NCBI RefSeq assembly: GCF_963674635.1
Contig: NZ_OY771475.1
Location: 1,984,001-2,048,000, forward strand
Direction: 5' to 3'
DNA: 64,000 bases
DNA from: Breoghania sp.
GTDB taxonomy: Bacteria; Pseudomonadota; Alphaproteobacteria; Rhizobiales; Stappiaceae
A program made the translations under genes and the position numbers. How positions within the stretch are numbered: the first letter of the stretch is position 1; every line of letters begins with the position of its first letter. The notes below the pieces were generated by a model. The model did not search any database and was not told where the DNA came from. It saw only the letters and a list, made by a program, of their open reading frames with translations. Shown here piece by piece: positions 1-12,600 of this stretch.

Positions 1-448
1 CAACCGCGCGGCGCAGCACCGCTTCCGTTTCGGGAAAGACGATCTTGTCGAGATATTCCGGACCGACGGTCACGTGCAGGAGGGGCAGAAGGCGCAGATC
101 CGGCTTGTAACGCACCGCGATCTGAAGCTCGATCGGCAGACCATCCTTGGTCAGCATCGTGTAGTTGCGTTCCTTGGTCTGGAGGCGGACATTGTAAATG
201 GCCATCCGGTTCCAGGGCCAGATGATGTGCAAGCCTTCCCCGTAGATCCGGCTCATCTCCGTCCCGGAGACCCAACGGTAAAGAACGCCGGCCTCACCGG
301 ATTGCACGGTGATGACGATGCGGTTCCACAGGAGCGCCAGACCAAGCCCCAACGCGACGAGGACAATAAGAAAATAGAGCTGAAAACGGCGCTGGCGATC
401 GCCTCTCAACGCGTCTTCGTAGTCGTCGAAGTCGTCGTCATAAGCCAT
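1..448 (-). CDS. SPFH/Band 7 (prohibitin-family) membrane protein, 3' end outside window
   Basis: This is a partial gene: 149 codons are visible and the rest lies left of the window. The N-terminus is acidic (repeated Asp/Glu/Tyr, residues 3-12), followed by an Arg-rich stretch and a single hydrophobic membrane anchor at about residues 24-43. After the anchor comes the start of a Band 7/SPFH domain: a TVQSGEAGVLYRW segment, then GEGLHIIWPWNRM and an LQTKERNY-like segment, as in HflK, HflC and prohibitin-like proteins. The start at 448 is preceded by a GAGGTGAG ribosome binding site. Family members are membrane scaffolds that assemble rings and often regulate membrane proteases. It lies downstream of the megasynthase on the same strand with its own candidate promoter, so it is probably a neighbouring housekeeping gene rather than part of the biosynthetic cluster. 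Confidence 0.8.
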   Translation of the reverse strand, partial: MAYDDDFDDYEDALRGDRQRRFQLYFLIVLVALGLGLALLWNRIVITVQSGEAGVLYRWVSGTEMSRIYGEGLHIIWPWNRMAIYNVRLQTKERNYTMLTKDGLPIELQIAVRYKPDLRLLPLLHVTVGPEYLDKIVFPETEAVLRRAV

Positions 449-486
449 GCGACCAACTCACCTCATCCTGTCCGGCGCGAAGTAGG

Positions 487-516
487 ACTATAAGGTCAGC
501 CCGCCCCGCTTTCCAA
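487..516 (-). promoter_or_regulatory. Candidate sigma-70 promoter for the SPFH gene
   Basis: On the minus strand TTGGAA (511-516) and TATAGT (487-492) are separated by 18 bases, and the -10 element ends about 38 bases before the start codon of the SPFH gene. The spacing fits a housekeeping promoter and would uncouple this gene from the PKS operon upstream. It was found by eye only. Confidence 0.35.
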
Positions 517-619
517 TACGCAAACGCCTTGAACACAAACGATTTAAAGGCTCTCCCCCTCAATATCCGTGTTCTGCGGCCGCGATCGGAAGACTTTGTG
601 CCCCGCACCTTGCGCGACC

Positions 620-3600
620 TCATACCGGATCCGCCATCAGTTCTTTCGAAAACTCGGGCAGCCAGTCGGCAAGGGCGGGCTGTCGCAGGACCGAATAGTG
701 ATCGGCTGCCACACGCCGCACCCGCAGCGGGAGGCTGGAAAGCGCCGTCCAGCCCTCCACGAAATCGCCATCGAGCCCGTCCATCGCGCGCACCAGCGTG
801 ATCGGCAATGTGGAGCGCGGCGGATCATAGGACCGCACAAGCCGGAAATTCGCGCTGAAGACATCCAGCAGGCGATGTACCTCCGCCTCTGTGCCGCCGG
901 GGAAGACGGCATCGAATTGCGGCAGCGCGTGCACGAAGCGCACCACATCCTGATCCGGCGCAAGCGCGACATCGACACCGAAGAGATCGCGCACGAAGGC
1001 CCGCCTGCATGCAAGATCGAGATCGGCGGGGGTTAGCCCCTCCCCGCCCTGTACGCCGATAATGTCGGTGGGGGTGTAGCTGTCGATGAGCCCGAGGAAG
1101 GAAACCTCCTCGCCCGCCTCTTTCAGCTGACGGGCCATTTCGTAAGCGATGACGCCGCCAAGCGACCAGCCGCACAGCCGATAGGGGCCGGACTGCTGCA
1201 CTTTCAGGACCTGCCGCAAATACTGGCCAGCCAGCGCCTCAAGGCTGTCGGTCTGCGGGGTTTCGCCGGGTTCCAGTCCCGCAGCGCGCAGGCCGTAGAC
1301 CGGGGCCTCGAAGGTCAGAGCCTCAAGCAGCGGCCGATAGCAGGAAAGCGTTCCGGCAACCGGATGGATGAGAAAGAGCGGCGGGGCCTCGGGCGCGCCG
1401 TTGCCCGCCATCCGTTCCGGCTGGCGAAGCGACACGATGAGGGAGCTGCGCGTCGTTGCCCCTGCCCGATTGGTCAAGGGCGCGGATATCCCGCGACGGC
1501 GCAGCAGGCGGGCCTGGCTGGCGATGGTGCCCGCGCCGGCGAGATCGGCAACCGAGAGGCTCGCGCCGAAGACCTGATGGATGCGCCCGAGAAGCCGGAC
1601 TGTGAGAAGACTGTTGCCGCCCGCGAGCGAAAAGTCCTCATCGATGCCGAGCCCGCCATCATCCGTGGGCCGCCCCAGGGCCTCCGTCCAGATCGCATGG
1701 AGATGCTCTTCCAGGCGGTCGCGCGGAGCGCGCGTCTCACCGCTTTCCTTTCGGATCGCCGTTTCCTGCCTGCGCAGGGCCAGACGGTCGATCTTGCCGG
1801 AAATCGTCTTGGGCAGGCGGTCGAGGCGGACCCAGATCGAGGGCACCATGTGGGCGGGAAGCATCTCCGCCAGTCGGGCTTTCACATCAGCCATCGCAAT
1901 GTCGGTTTGCGGCAAGGCGAGATAGGCGGTCAGGACCGGATCGCCAACGCGGTTGCGCTCCACAAGAACGGCGGCCTCGGCAATACCGCAGGCGGTGAGC
2001 GCGGCCTCAACTTCGCCAAGCTCGATGCGGTGACCGCGGATCTTTACCTGATCGTCGATCCGACCCCGGAACTCCACCAATCCGCCGCTATTGGGGCGGA
2101 AGCAGGCCAGATCGCCCGTGGCGTAGAGCCTGATTTCGCGCCCGCCGATCCGGTGGGTGGCGAATTTCTCCTCAGTCAGGGCGGGCCGACCGTGATAGCC
2201 GATGGCCAGCCGATCCCCGCCAAGATGGAGCTCACCGACAATCCCGTCGGGCACGAGGTTGCCGTTCTCATCGAGAATGTAGATCTCCACGCCCGCAAGG
2301 GGGCGACCGATGGGCACGCCCATTGGAGCATCGCTGCCGCGATCGGCGGGTTTCACATCATGGATGAACGCGGTGATCGTGGCCTCGGTCGGGCCATAGG
2401 CGTTGATCAATCTGAGGTCGGCAAGCGGGCTGCGGGCCCATGCCTCCACCACATCGCCCGTCAGGGCCTCGCCGCCGACAATCACCAGCCGGAGGGCGAG
2501 CGGGCGCGCCTCGGGTTTGCGGCTCCCCCATGCGCGCAGCAGTTCGTGCAGATAGACCGGCGGCAGATCGGCAACCGTGATCGCCTTTTCCGACAGATAG
2601 TGATGGAAGGCCTCAGGGCCCTGCAAGCCTTCGGGGCGAAGCTCCAGCCTGCCGCCTGCAATCAGGATCGGCAGCATCTGCTCCAGCGCGGTGTCGACGG
2701 AAGCGGGGGCGAATTGCAACGCGACGTCGCTTTCCGATATGCCGTATTCGCGGCCCACGATCTGGCAATGACGCGACAGCGCGCCGTGGGACACCACAAC
2801 GCCCTTGGGCGCGCCGGTGGAGCCTGACGTGTAGATGACATAGGCCGGATCGCCAAGCCGGATTTCCCCCAGCGAGACTTGCGCAAACCGGCTTCGAAGG
2901 CCCGGACGCTCCCGGTCGAGATCGATGACATGGGCGGGCGGCGTTTTCAGTCCCTTCAAACGATCCGCATGGGCGGTGTCGCTCAAGACCACCCGCGGCC
3001 CCGCATCCCTGACGATGAAGGCGAGGCGTTCGTCGGGGTATTCCGGATCGAGCGACACCCAGACACCGCCGCTTGCCAGGACAGCCAGCAGCGCCGCGAT
3101 TGAATCCGGTGTGCGCCCGAGAAAGACGCCAACCTTTTCACCCGGTTTCAGGCCGCGCTTTTCAAGCAATTGCACAATCTGGCGGATGCGCGCGGCAAGG
3201 CGCTTATAGGTGAGCGCTCCTTGCGCCCCCGAAACCGCAAGCGCCCCCGGCATCTGGCGGGCCCGCGCAAGGATCAGGTCATGAACCGGGATCTGAACCG
3301 TCTCAACGAGACGCTCGTGGCTCCAGTGATGAAGGGCACGCTCCGTTTCCGACCGCGTCATCATGGGCAGGGTGGAAACCGGTTCGGATGTCCCCTCCGC
3401 CAGCGCCTGAAGCAACATGCGATAATGCTGGAGCATGCGCCCCATCGTGCCGCGGGCGAAGGCATTGGCATCGTAGTTGGCGATGATCAATGCGCCTTGA
3501 GCATCGTTCTGGACCTCGATGCCGAAGGGGGTATCGCCGGACTGGCGGATCTGGTCGAGAAGACGCACATCGCCTTTTGCCACGCTCTCGATCGCGGCGT

Positions 3601-6600
3601 GTTCTGCGCCGAAACTCTGATAGGCGAAGGTGACCTGATAGGGGGGCTCGCCTGAAACCGTGCCGCCGAGTTCACGGGCGATGCCTGCAAAGGGATAGTC
3701 GCCATGCGCCAGCGCCTCGCCCAGTTCCGTGTGGATCCGGGTGGCCAAGAGCCGTGCCTCCAGCTCCGGGTCCAGCTCGTGACGGAAGCCGATCATGTTG
3801 GCGCAGAAGCCCAGCGTCTCGGCAAAGCGGCGCGCCGGGCGGCGCAGCGTCGGGACGCCGATGAGCAGATCGCGCTCACCCGTATAGCGATAGAGAAGCC
3901 CCGCAAAGGCGCTGAGATAAAGCGAGGCCTGACTGGTGCCCAGTTCGCGCGCCAGATCGGCAAGTCTGTCGGTGAGATCCTGCGAGAGGCGCAGCTCCTG
4001 ACTGTCGCCCGCCCTCTCCCGTTTGCGCCGCGCACCCGAGATCACCGGCAGGCGGAGATCGGGCAAGGGACCCGCGAGCTTTTCAAGCCACCACGCCTTT
4101 TGGAGCCGCCCGTCTTCGGAAGCCGCAAAGCCGGTTTCCCATTCCACGAATTCCGCGTAATCGGCGGCCAGGGGATTGGGTTTTGGGGCGTGCGCACCCT
4201 TTGCGAAATGATCGTAGGCCTGCCAGAAGGCGCCGGAGATCAACGCGGAGGACACCCCGTCCGTCACGATGTGATGAGCGACGAACATAAGGACGCTCGT
4301 GCCGGGCTCCAGCCTGTCGCCGGTGATGCTCTCCACCCGGAAAACGCCTTTGGCGAGATCGAAGGGAATGAGCGCGCGCTGACGCAGGAAGGCGTCGCGC
4401 TCAAGTTCCTTGGACAGGGTGACGGGCTGGATTTCAGGCCCATCGGCGCGCGCAACCAGCACCGGCTCGCCCTCTCCCTCCTCCAGCCGCGTGGCGAGGA
4501 TCGGGTATTCGTTGAGCAGCCATTCCAACGCCTTTGCCAAGGCCGCCCTGTCGATGTCGCGGCACAGATAGGCGGAAGGAACGTTGTAGTCGCCGCTTTG
4601 CGGATAGAGCGAATGAAGAACCCACAAGCCCTTTTGGGCCTCGCCGAGCGGACGACGCTCGGGCGTGGCGCGGCGGATCGGGCTTGCGGTGGGCTGGCGG
4701 CTTTCGATTTCCGCAGCCACGGGCCCGGCTTGGATGGCGGGCAGAGACCCCGCCAGCAAACCGGCCAGACGCGCGGGCGTGGGGTGGTCTTCCATGTCCT
4801 GCGCGGTGAGCGAAACGCCGTAGGCTTCCTCAAGGGCATAGACGAGGCGCATGCGGGCCATGGAATCGACGCCCAGATGCTCCAGATCCGCATCGGGGGC
4901 AACATTCTCGACGGGACGGCCGAGTTCGCCGGCCAGCACCTTGCAGATGAAGGCAAGCGGGGTCTCTCCGCCGGGCATGTCGGCGGCGCTCGCGGGCGCG
5001 GCAGAGGGAACCTCGACGGGCGTCGTCTTCAGCCAGTGCCGTGTGCGCTTGAACGGGTAGCCGGGGAGAACCAGCATTGGGCCTTGCCGGGAGATTTCCG
5101 GCGAACGCGCGGCGGCGGCCAGCGCATCGCCGGTTTCGCGGTAGGCCTGATCTTCAAGCTTGTCGATCAGCTCCTGCAGGCTTTCGGCGGCCAGCAGGAT
5201 CTCGCATTCAAAGCTCTCACGGCCAAACCGCAGGGTGCGCGACAGGGCCTCAAGCGACACATCCCGATGGCGCCTCAGATGGGCGGCAAGCGCAAAACGC
5301 AGCGCGCGCAGGCGGTCCTCGTCGCGCGCCGATACCGGGAAGAGCCGCGGCAATGCGGGCTCGTCGCTTGCTGCCGGCGCCCGGACATCCGGGGCTTCTT
5401 CGAGAATGAGATGGACGTTGGACCCGCCCGCGCCAAAAGAGCTGATCATGGCACGGCGCGGGGCCCCTTCAAGGGGCGTCCACGGGGTCAGTTCGGCAAG
5501 CGGGCGGAGCGCCGTGCCCCGGAAGGCATCGGACGCGCCCGGCTTCACAAAAGAGGGAAAGAGCTCTTGGTGCTCGAACTGGGCCAGCACCTTCACGAGT
5601 TGGGCAAGCCCGGAAGCGCCTTCCGCATGACCCATATTGGCCTTGACCGAGCCGATGGCCGGATGGGCGTCGGCGACGTTCAGATAGAGGCTTGATAACG
5701 CGCGCAGCTCAATGGCATCGCCGATCTGCGAGCCGGTGGCGGCGGCTTCGATATAGGAAATGCTTGCTGGATCCACATTCGCCATGCGGAAGCTGTCGGC
5801 CAGCAGGCGTTCCTGCGCATCGACGCTGGGGACCGCATAGCCCGCGGAATGGCCCGCGTGATTGGCGAGACTTCCCTTGATGACGGCGAGGATGCGGTCG
5901 CCATCGGCCAGGGCATCGGCCACGGGCTTCAACAGCACCGCCCCAACGGCTTCAGCGGGCAGATAGCCAGCCCCTCCGGAAAAGGCGCGCGCTTCAGGAT
6001 CGGCGGCCACGAGCCCGCCCCGGCTGAGCGCCTCGTATTTGGCCGGATGGATGGAGAGATTGACCCCGCCCGCGACCGCGAGGCGGCATTCGCCCGCCCG
6101 CAGGCTCTGGACCGCCTGATGAACCGCCTGAAGCCCGGAGGAACACATGCTGTCCACCGCGACACTCGGGCCCTGAAGATCAAAGAAGAAGGAGGTTCGG
6201 TTGGCGATGCCCGCATAGGAGGACAGCGACAGCAACGCGCGGGCATCCGGCTCGCTGGCGAGGCCCGGATACTGATTGTACATGGAGCCGACGAAGACGC
6301 CGACGCGGCGCTCGTAATGCTCTGCCAGCCAGTCCCGCGTGTGGCCTGCGCGCTCGAAGAGATGCCATGCGGTTTCGAGGAAGAGACGTTCCTGCGGGTC
6401 GCTCAGATCGGCGGCCCGCGGCGTGAAGCCGAAGAATTCCGCATCGAAGCTGTCGACATTGGAAAGGAACGCCCCCCATTTGCAGTGGCTCGCCCCCGGC
6501 TCACCCTTGCGGGGTGAATAGACGGGCACGAGATCGGGGCGATCCGCTGGAATTTCCGTGATGAAATCGTGCCCCTGACGCAGGAGCTCCGCGAAACGTT

Positions 6601-9600
6601 CCACCGTATCGGCATCGGGAAAGCGCCCCGCGACCGCGATGATGGCGATGTCGCTGGTCTCAGGCGCGGAGGCCAGACGGAGGGTCGGGTCTGGCTGGGA
6701 CACAGACTGCACGGGCGTTGAGCGGACGGGTCCTGAGGGGGCAACCGGTTGCGGGGCTTGCGGGTTTTCGGGGGCTTGCGGCGCGGCGCCCGTACTGAGT
6801 TTTCCGGCCAGCTCATCGGCCAGCCGGTTGATGGTCGGAAATTCGAAAAGGATGGTGGGAGGCAGCGCCCCGAAGCGGGCTTCCAGCGCCTCCACGATCT
6901 CAAGGCCGAGCACGGAATCCACGCCGAAGCGATCGATGGTGTCATCGAGGCGGAGGCGGTCTTGCGGGATGCCGAGCGCATCTGAGAAGCCGGCCCGGAT
7001 CGCCGCGATCGTGGCGTCCCGATCTGCTGCGGCGGGCGCGGGATCGGAACGTTTGACGAGCTCGGGCGCAGCGGCCGTGACAGGCTTAGGCACAGGTTTT
7101 GCGGCCGGAGCCTGAAGGGATTTCATCTGCTCGCGCAGGCGGTCGTGATCGCCTTCCAGCACCAGAACCTGCGCCTCATCGCCTGCGGCCAGAATGGCTT
7201 TCAGCGCGGCGATCCCGGGCGCGGTTTCAAGCGGGGTGACGCCGGCTGCGCGCTCCAGCGAGAGGATCGTGCGTTCATCCATCGACATGCCGCCATCGCG
7301 CCAGTAGGGCCAGTCGATGGAGACGGTGTGGCCGTGCCGTGTGCCCGCCTCAACCATCGCGTTGCGCTGCGCGGCGAAGGCATCGAGACAGGCATTGGCG
7401 GCGGCATAATCCGTCTGGCCCGGATTGCCGAGCGCCCCTGCGGCGGAGGCAAAGAGCACGAGGAAATCGAGCGGCGCATCGCCGATGGCACGATCCAAGC
7501 ACTGGACGCCCGTGACCTTCGGCGCCAGCACTTGCGTGAAAGCGCCCGCCGTCTTGGAAAGCAGCAATCCGTCGCGGGTGACGCCAGCACCATGGAAGAC
7601 GCCCGTGAGGGCCCCAGCTATCTGCCGGATTTCATCAATCAGCGCGGCAACGGCATCCCCGTCAGTGACGTCGATGCGGCGATAGCGAACCCGCGCGCCG
7701 TGACCTTCCAGCCGCTTCAGCGTTGCTTCCGCCTCCGGTTTCAGCGCCGAGCGCCCCGTCAGCCAGAGCGAGGGCTTGCAGCCGCTTGCGGCAATCGCGT
7801 CCGCCACATGAAGCCCGATCCCGCCTGCCCCGCCGGTCAGGAGATAGACGCCGTTTTCTTTCCAGGGCGCACAGGTGGGCGCGGGGGTGGCAGGTGTGAT
7901 CTCGCGCCAATGGCGAACGAGACGCGCCCCCTCGGTGTAACGGATCTCGCTCTGATCTTTCGCCGCACCCACCTCAGCATCAAGACGGTGGGCCAGACCG
8001 GGGAGGCCGTCTTCCACCGCAATGAGCTTGCAGGCGAGAAACGGATGCTCAAGGCTTGCGGAGCGCAGCAGGCCGGAAAGTCCTTCCAGAAGACCGTTGT
8101 CGCCCGAAAGCGGCACGACAACCTGAACCGTGCGCGGCTCCTTCTTGCGGGCAAGATCCTTCAGCCGTTCCAGCAAGACCCAGGCGAGGCCGGAATATCG
8201 CTCGGCGGGCGAAGTGCCGGAGGCCTCAAGGAGCGCGACCTCGGCCCCGGCCCGTCGGAGATCGTCCGCAAGGGTGGGACAGGCGGCATCGCACGCGACG
8301 AGAACATGGAGCGGCTTTGCAGCCTCCCCCGTCGGCTGGATATCCTGTGCCCGCCAGTCGGGGGCGTAGAGAAGCGGAAGCGGCTCTTGTGGGCAAGCGG
8401 GCGCGGCGGCGCAAGCGGGCTCGCCTTCCAAGACGGGTAGCCAGTGGACCTCCTCGGCAAAGGGATAGCTCGGCAGGCTGATCGGGCGGGGCTTCGGTCC
8501 CTTTCGCAGGGCCTGCCAGTTGACCGCGGCGCCCATGACCCAACCGGCCGCGATATCGCGCAGATTTTCCGAACTTGCGAGCCTCGCCCCCGGGTTCGCG
8601 GCCCTTGCGCGGAACGTCGCCTCCGATGCCTCGCCCCTCAAGGCATGGTCGAGGCCTTCCTTCAGCGATTGCAGGCTGCCTGCAATGATCGCGAGGCGTT
8701 CCTCAAAGGCTTCACGGCCCTCCTGAAGGGTGAAGGCGATGCGCGGCAGGTCGCGTTCATCGACGGTGTCCAGATGAGCGCGCAAATTTTGCAAAAGCGC
8801 CGTCAGGCGTTCCGGATCGCGGGCAGAGACGGGGAAGACCGTCGGCTCCAGGGTCGCGACCGGCTGGGCGGTTTCCTGATATTGCGCGATGACCAGATGG
8901 GCGTTGGAGCCGCCCGCCCCGAACGACGAAAGCCCCGCGATGCGCGGGCCGTCGCTCGTCCACGGTTCCAACTTCTGCTGCACACGGAAGGGAGAACCCG
9001 CGAAATCGATATTGGGGTTCAGCACCTCGGCATGGAGGGAAGGCGCGAGCTGGCCATGCCGCATCTGGAGCAGGATCTTGGTCAGGCCCGCCATGCCCGC
9101 CGCACTCTCGGCATGACCGATATTCGATTTGACCGAACCGATGGCGCAAGGCGCGGCTGTCTCTCCGCGCGCCTCGAATGCGCGCGTGAGGGCTGCGATC
9201 TCTATGGGGTCGCCGAGGCTGGTCCCGGTGCCGTGGGCCTCGATGTAGCTGACATCACTGAGCGCGATGCCTGCACGGTGACAGGCCTTTTCGATGACCG
9301 CCGTTTGCGCCAGCGGATTGGGCACGGTGAAGCCGTTTGTCTTGCCTCCGTGGTTGAGCGCGCAGGCGAGGATCACGCCATGGATCCGGTCACCGTCGGC
9401 CTCCGCCTTTGAGAGCGGTTTCAGCAGCACAGCGCCGACGCCTTCGGCGGGAACATAGCCATCTCCGCCCGCGCCAAAGGCCTCGCAGCGCCCATTGACG
9501 GACAGGAACCGGCCCTGAGAGAGCGCGCAATATTTGTTGGGATGCGAGGTGAGGTTCACCCCGCCCGCAAGCGCCACGGAACAATCGCCGGATCGCAGGG

Positions 9601-12600
9601 CCTCCGAGGCCAGATGGATCGCGGTGAGCGACGATGAACACATGGTGTCGAGCGCGATGCTCGGCCCGTGGAAGTTGAAAAAGTGGGAAACCCGGTTGGC
9701 GATGGCCGCCGCACTTCCGGCAAGGGCCGCAGGGATGCCCCTGGCGTTCAGTTCCGCCGTGTAGAGCTGATACTCCTCCCACATGACGCCCGCAAAGACG
9801 CCCACATCGCCGCCCGGTGCGACCGTCTCGCGGGTGTAGCCCGCATCTTCCAGCGTTTCCCAAGCGCATTGCAGGAAAAGACGTTCCTGCGGATCGAGGA
9901 AACGGGCCTCGCGCGGGGAGATGTTGAAGAACATCGGGTCGAAACGATCATGGCCTTCAATGAAGCCGCCATGACGGCAGGTCGTCTTGCCGATCTGACG
10001 TTCCGGATCGTAGTAGCGCGCGTGATCCCAGCGCGTTGCGGGCACCTCGGTCACGCTGTCGCGCCCGGCGGCAAGGTTCTGCCAGAATTCCTCGACATTG
10101 CGCGCACCGGGATAGCGCCCGGCAAGACCGATGATCGCGATGGGCTCATCGCGCGCCTCCCGCCCGCGCCGGACGGTATCCGCCGGGGCCTTGGCGGAAA
10201 ATGGGGCGGGAATGGCCGGGGACTGCGGCGCGGCTCCGCCGCAGATTTCGGCAAGACGGGTCCCATGGGTTTCGCGGAAATACCCGATCAGCGCGCCGAG
10301 CGTCTGGTGCTCGAAGAACAGCGTCTTGGGAAGCGGGCCGAAATCGCGTTCCAGCACGTCGGTCAGTTGCATGATCAGGACGGAATCGATGCCGTAATCT
10401 TCCAACTGGGCTGTCAGGGAAATGGTGGCGGCATCGATCTCGGTCTCACGCGCGATCAGGTTGGTGAAATAGCGCTCAACGGTTGCGGCATCGGCGGGTT
10501 TCGACGGAGCAACATCCTCCCGCGCACCGGGCATGACGCGCACGGAGAAGCCTTCAATGGAGGCGCATATTTTGCCCGTCTCGTCAGCCAGCACGATATC
10601 GAGCTTTCGGACACCCTCGCCTGCCGGACGGACACGCAGATGCGCCCACATGGTCTCGTCGGTGGGCTCGAAGACGGTCACGCGGTCAATGCCGTATGGC
10701 AAGGCCAGCGCGCTGTCGCCATCTTGCGTGAAGGCGACCAGCGCCGCCTGGAAGGCCCCGTCGATCAGGCTCGGGTGCAGGGTGAACGTCTCGCCTCCCC
10801 CTGCCCGCTGTGCCGCTCTGGGCACCGCGAGACGGGCGAGGACTTCGCCGTCACCGGACTGCAAGTCGACAATCGCCCGCATGGCGGGGCCATAGTCGAT
10901 GCCGAGAGCGCTATAGCTGGCATAGAGCCAATTGGGATCGTGGGACCTGTGGCAGGCGGCCTGAAGCGCAGCGATATCGAGCGGCGCGGGCTGAGCGTCA
11001 TCGGCTGCGCGGACCACGCCGCGCATGAAATCGGCTTGCCCCTCGGCCACCGGCCTCAGACGGAACGCGTGACCGCCGCCGGATGCTTCCTCCAAAGCCA
11101 CGGTCAGATCGAGCGTCCCCGCCGCCAGTTCGATGGGCCTGCGCCATGTCACCCCGGACAAGGCCAGCGGCAAGGGGCCGGCACAGTTTCGCGCCAGCGC
11201 CGCCCGGCACACGAGTTCAAGGCTCATCGCACCCGGCAGGATCGGCTTGGCGCGCACCACATGGTCCTTCAGGTAGAAGGCATCGGCGTGAAGGCGGATA
11301 TCGGCATCGGTGGCGGGTGGCTCGCTCGCTGTCGGAGCCGCGCCCGCGCGATAGACATCGCGGGCAAAGGGCGTGGTGGGCAGGCGCAGGCGTCGATGCG
11401 GGGCGGGATCGAGGGTCTGCCAGTCGACGTGACCGCCCTTGACCCAATGTCCGGCGATTTCCTCAAGACTGGCGTCGGGCCGCAAGGCTGCGGGGACGGA
11501 TTTTGAGGCCGTGCCGGTGAAGATATCGGGGTTCGCTTCGCCCGCCAGATAGCAGGCAAGCGCGGCGCGTAGATCTTCAGGGCTCGTCGCGACGATGGCG
11601 AGGCGCTCGGTGCGCCCGGTGCGGCCCACCTGAAGCGTGAAGGCGAGATCGGCCATGTCGGCGGGCGCGATGCCGCCCCGGTTGATCTCCGCCAGCAAGT
11701 CGGCCGCGGCTTCCTTCAAGCGCTCGGGTGTGCGGGCGGAAAGCGTGACGACCACAGGGCCACGGGGGCTTTGTTCGGGAGCCCGGGCCTCGTCGGGCCG
11801 GTATTCTTCCAGGATCGCATGGGCATTGACGCCGCCGAAACCGAAGCTGCTGATGCCTGCGCGAAGAGGCAAGGGATTGCCATTCTCATCCCGGACGGGC
11901 CGCCACTCGGCGGCCTCGCGCTGGATGCGGAAGGGGCTCTCGGCGAGATCGATATAGGGGTTCACCGCCGCGCAATGGAGGCTGGGGGCGAGCCTGTGAT
12001 GCTCGAACTGCTTCAGAACCTTGATGACACCCGCCACACCCGCGGCGAGTTCCAGATGGCCGATATTGGTCTTGACCGACCCCAGCGCGCAGCCCGTCTC
12101 CTCAAGCCGAACGTCCGATTTCGGCAAGGACCGGAACGCGGATTTCAGCGCGTTGATCTCCACCGGGTCGCCCAGCGCCGTGCCGGTGCCGTGGGCCTCG
12201 ATATAGCCGACGGTGCACGGATCGATGCCCGCTTTCGCATAGGCCTCGATGATGAGATCGGCCTGCGCCTGCGTGTTGGGAGCGGTCAGAGAGTTGGCGT
12301 GACCGCCGTGATTGATCGCGGTGGCCCGGATCACGGCGAGGATCGGGTCGCCGTCGCGCCGGGCATCGGACAACCGCCGCACGAAGAGCATGCCGACGCC
12401 CTCACCGCGCACATAGCCATTGGCGTCCGCCGAAAAGGTCTTGCAGCGGCCATCGCTCGACAGCGTGCCCGCCTTGGCGAAGCTGATATGGGCCTCCGGC
12501 GTGACGATGGTGTTGACGCCACCGACCAGCGCCATGTCGCAATCGCCTGCGCGGATCGCCTGCACCGCGCGATGAAGCGCCACCAGCGAACTGGAGCAGG

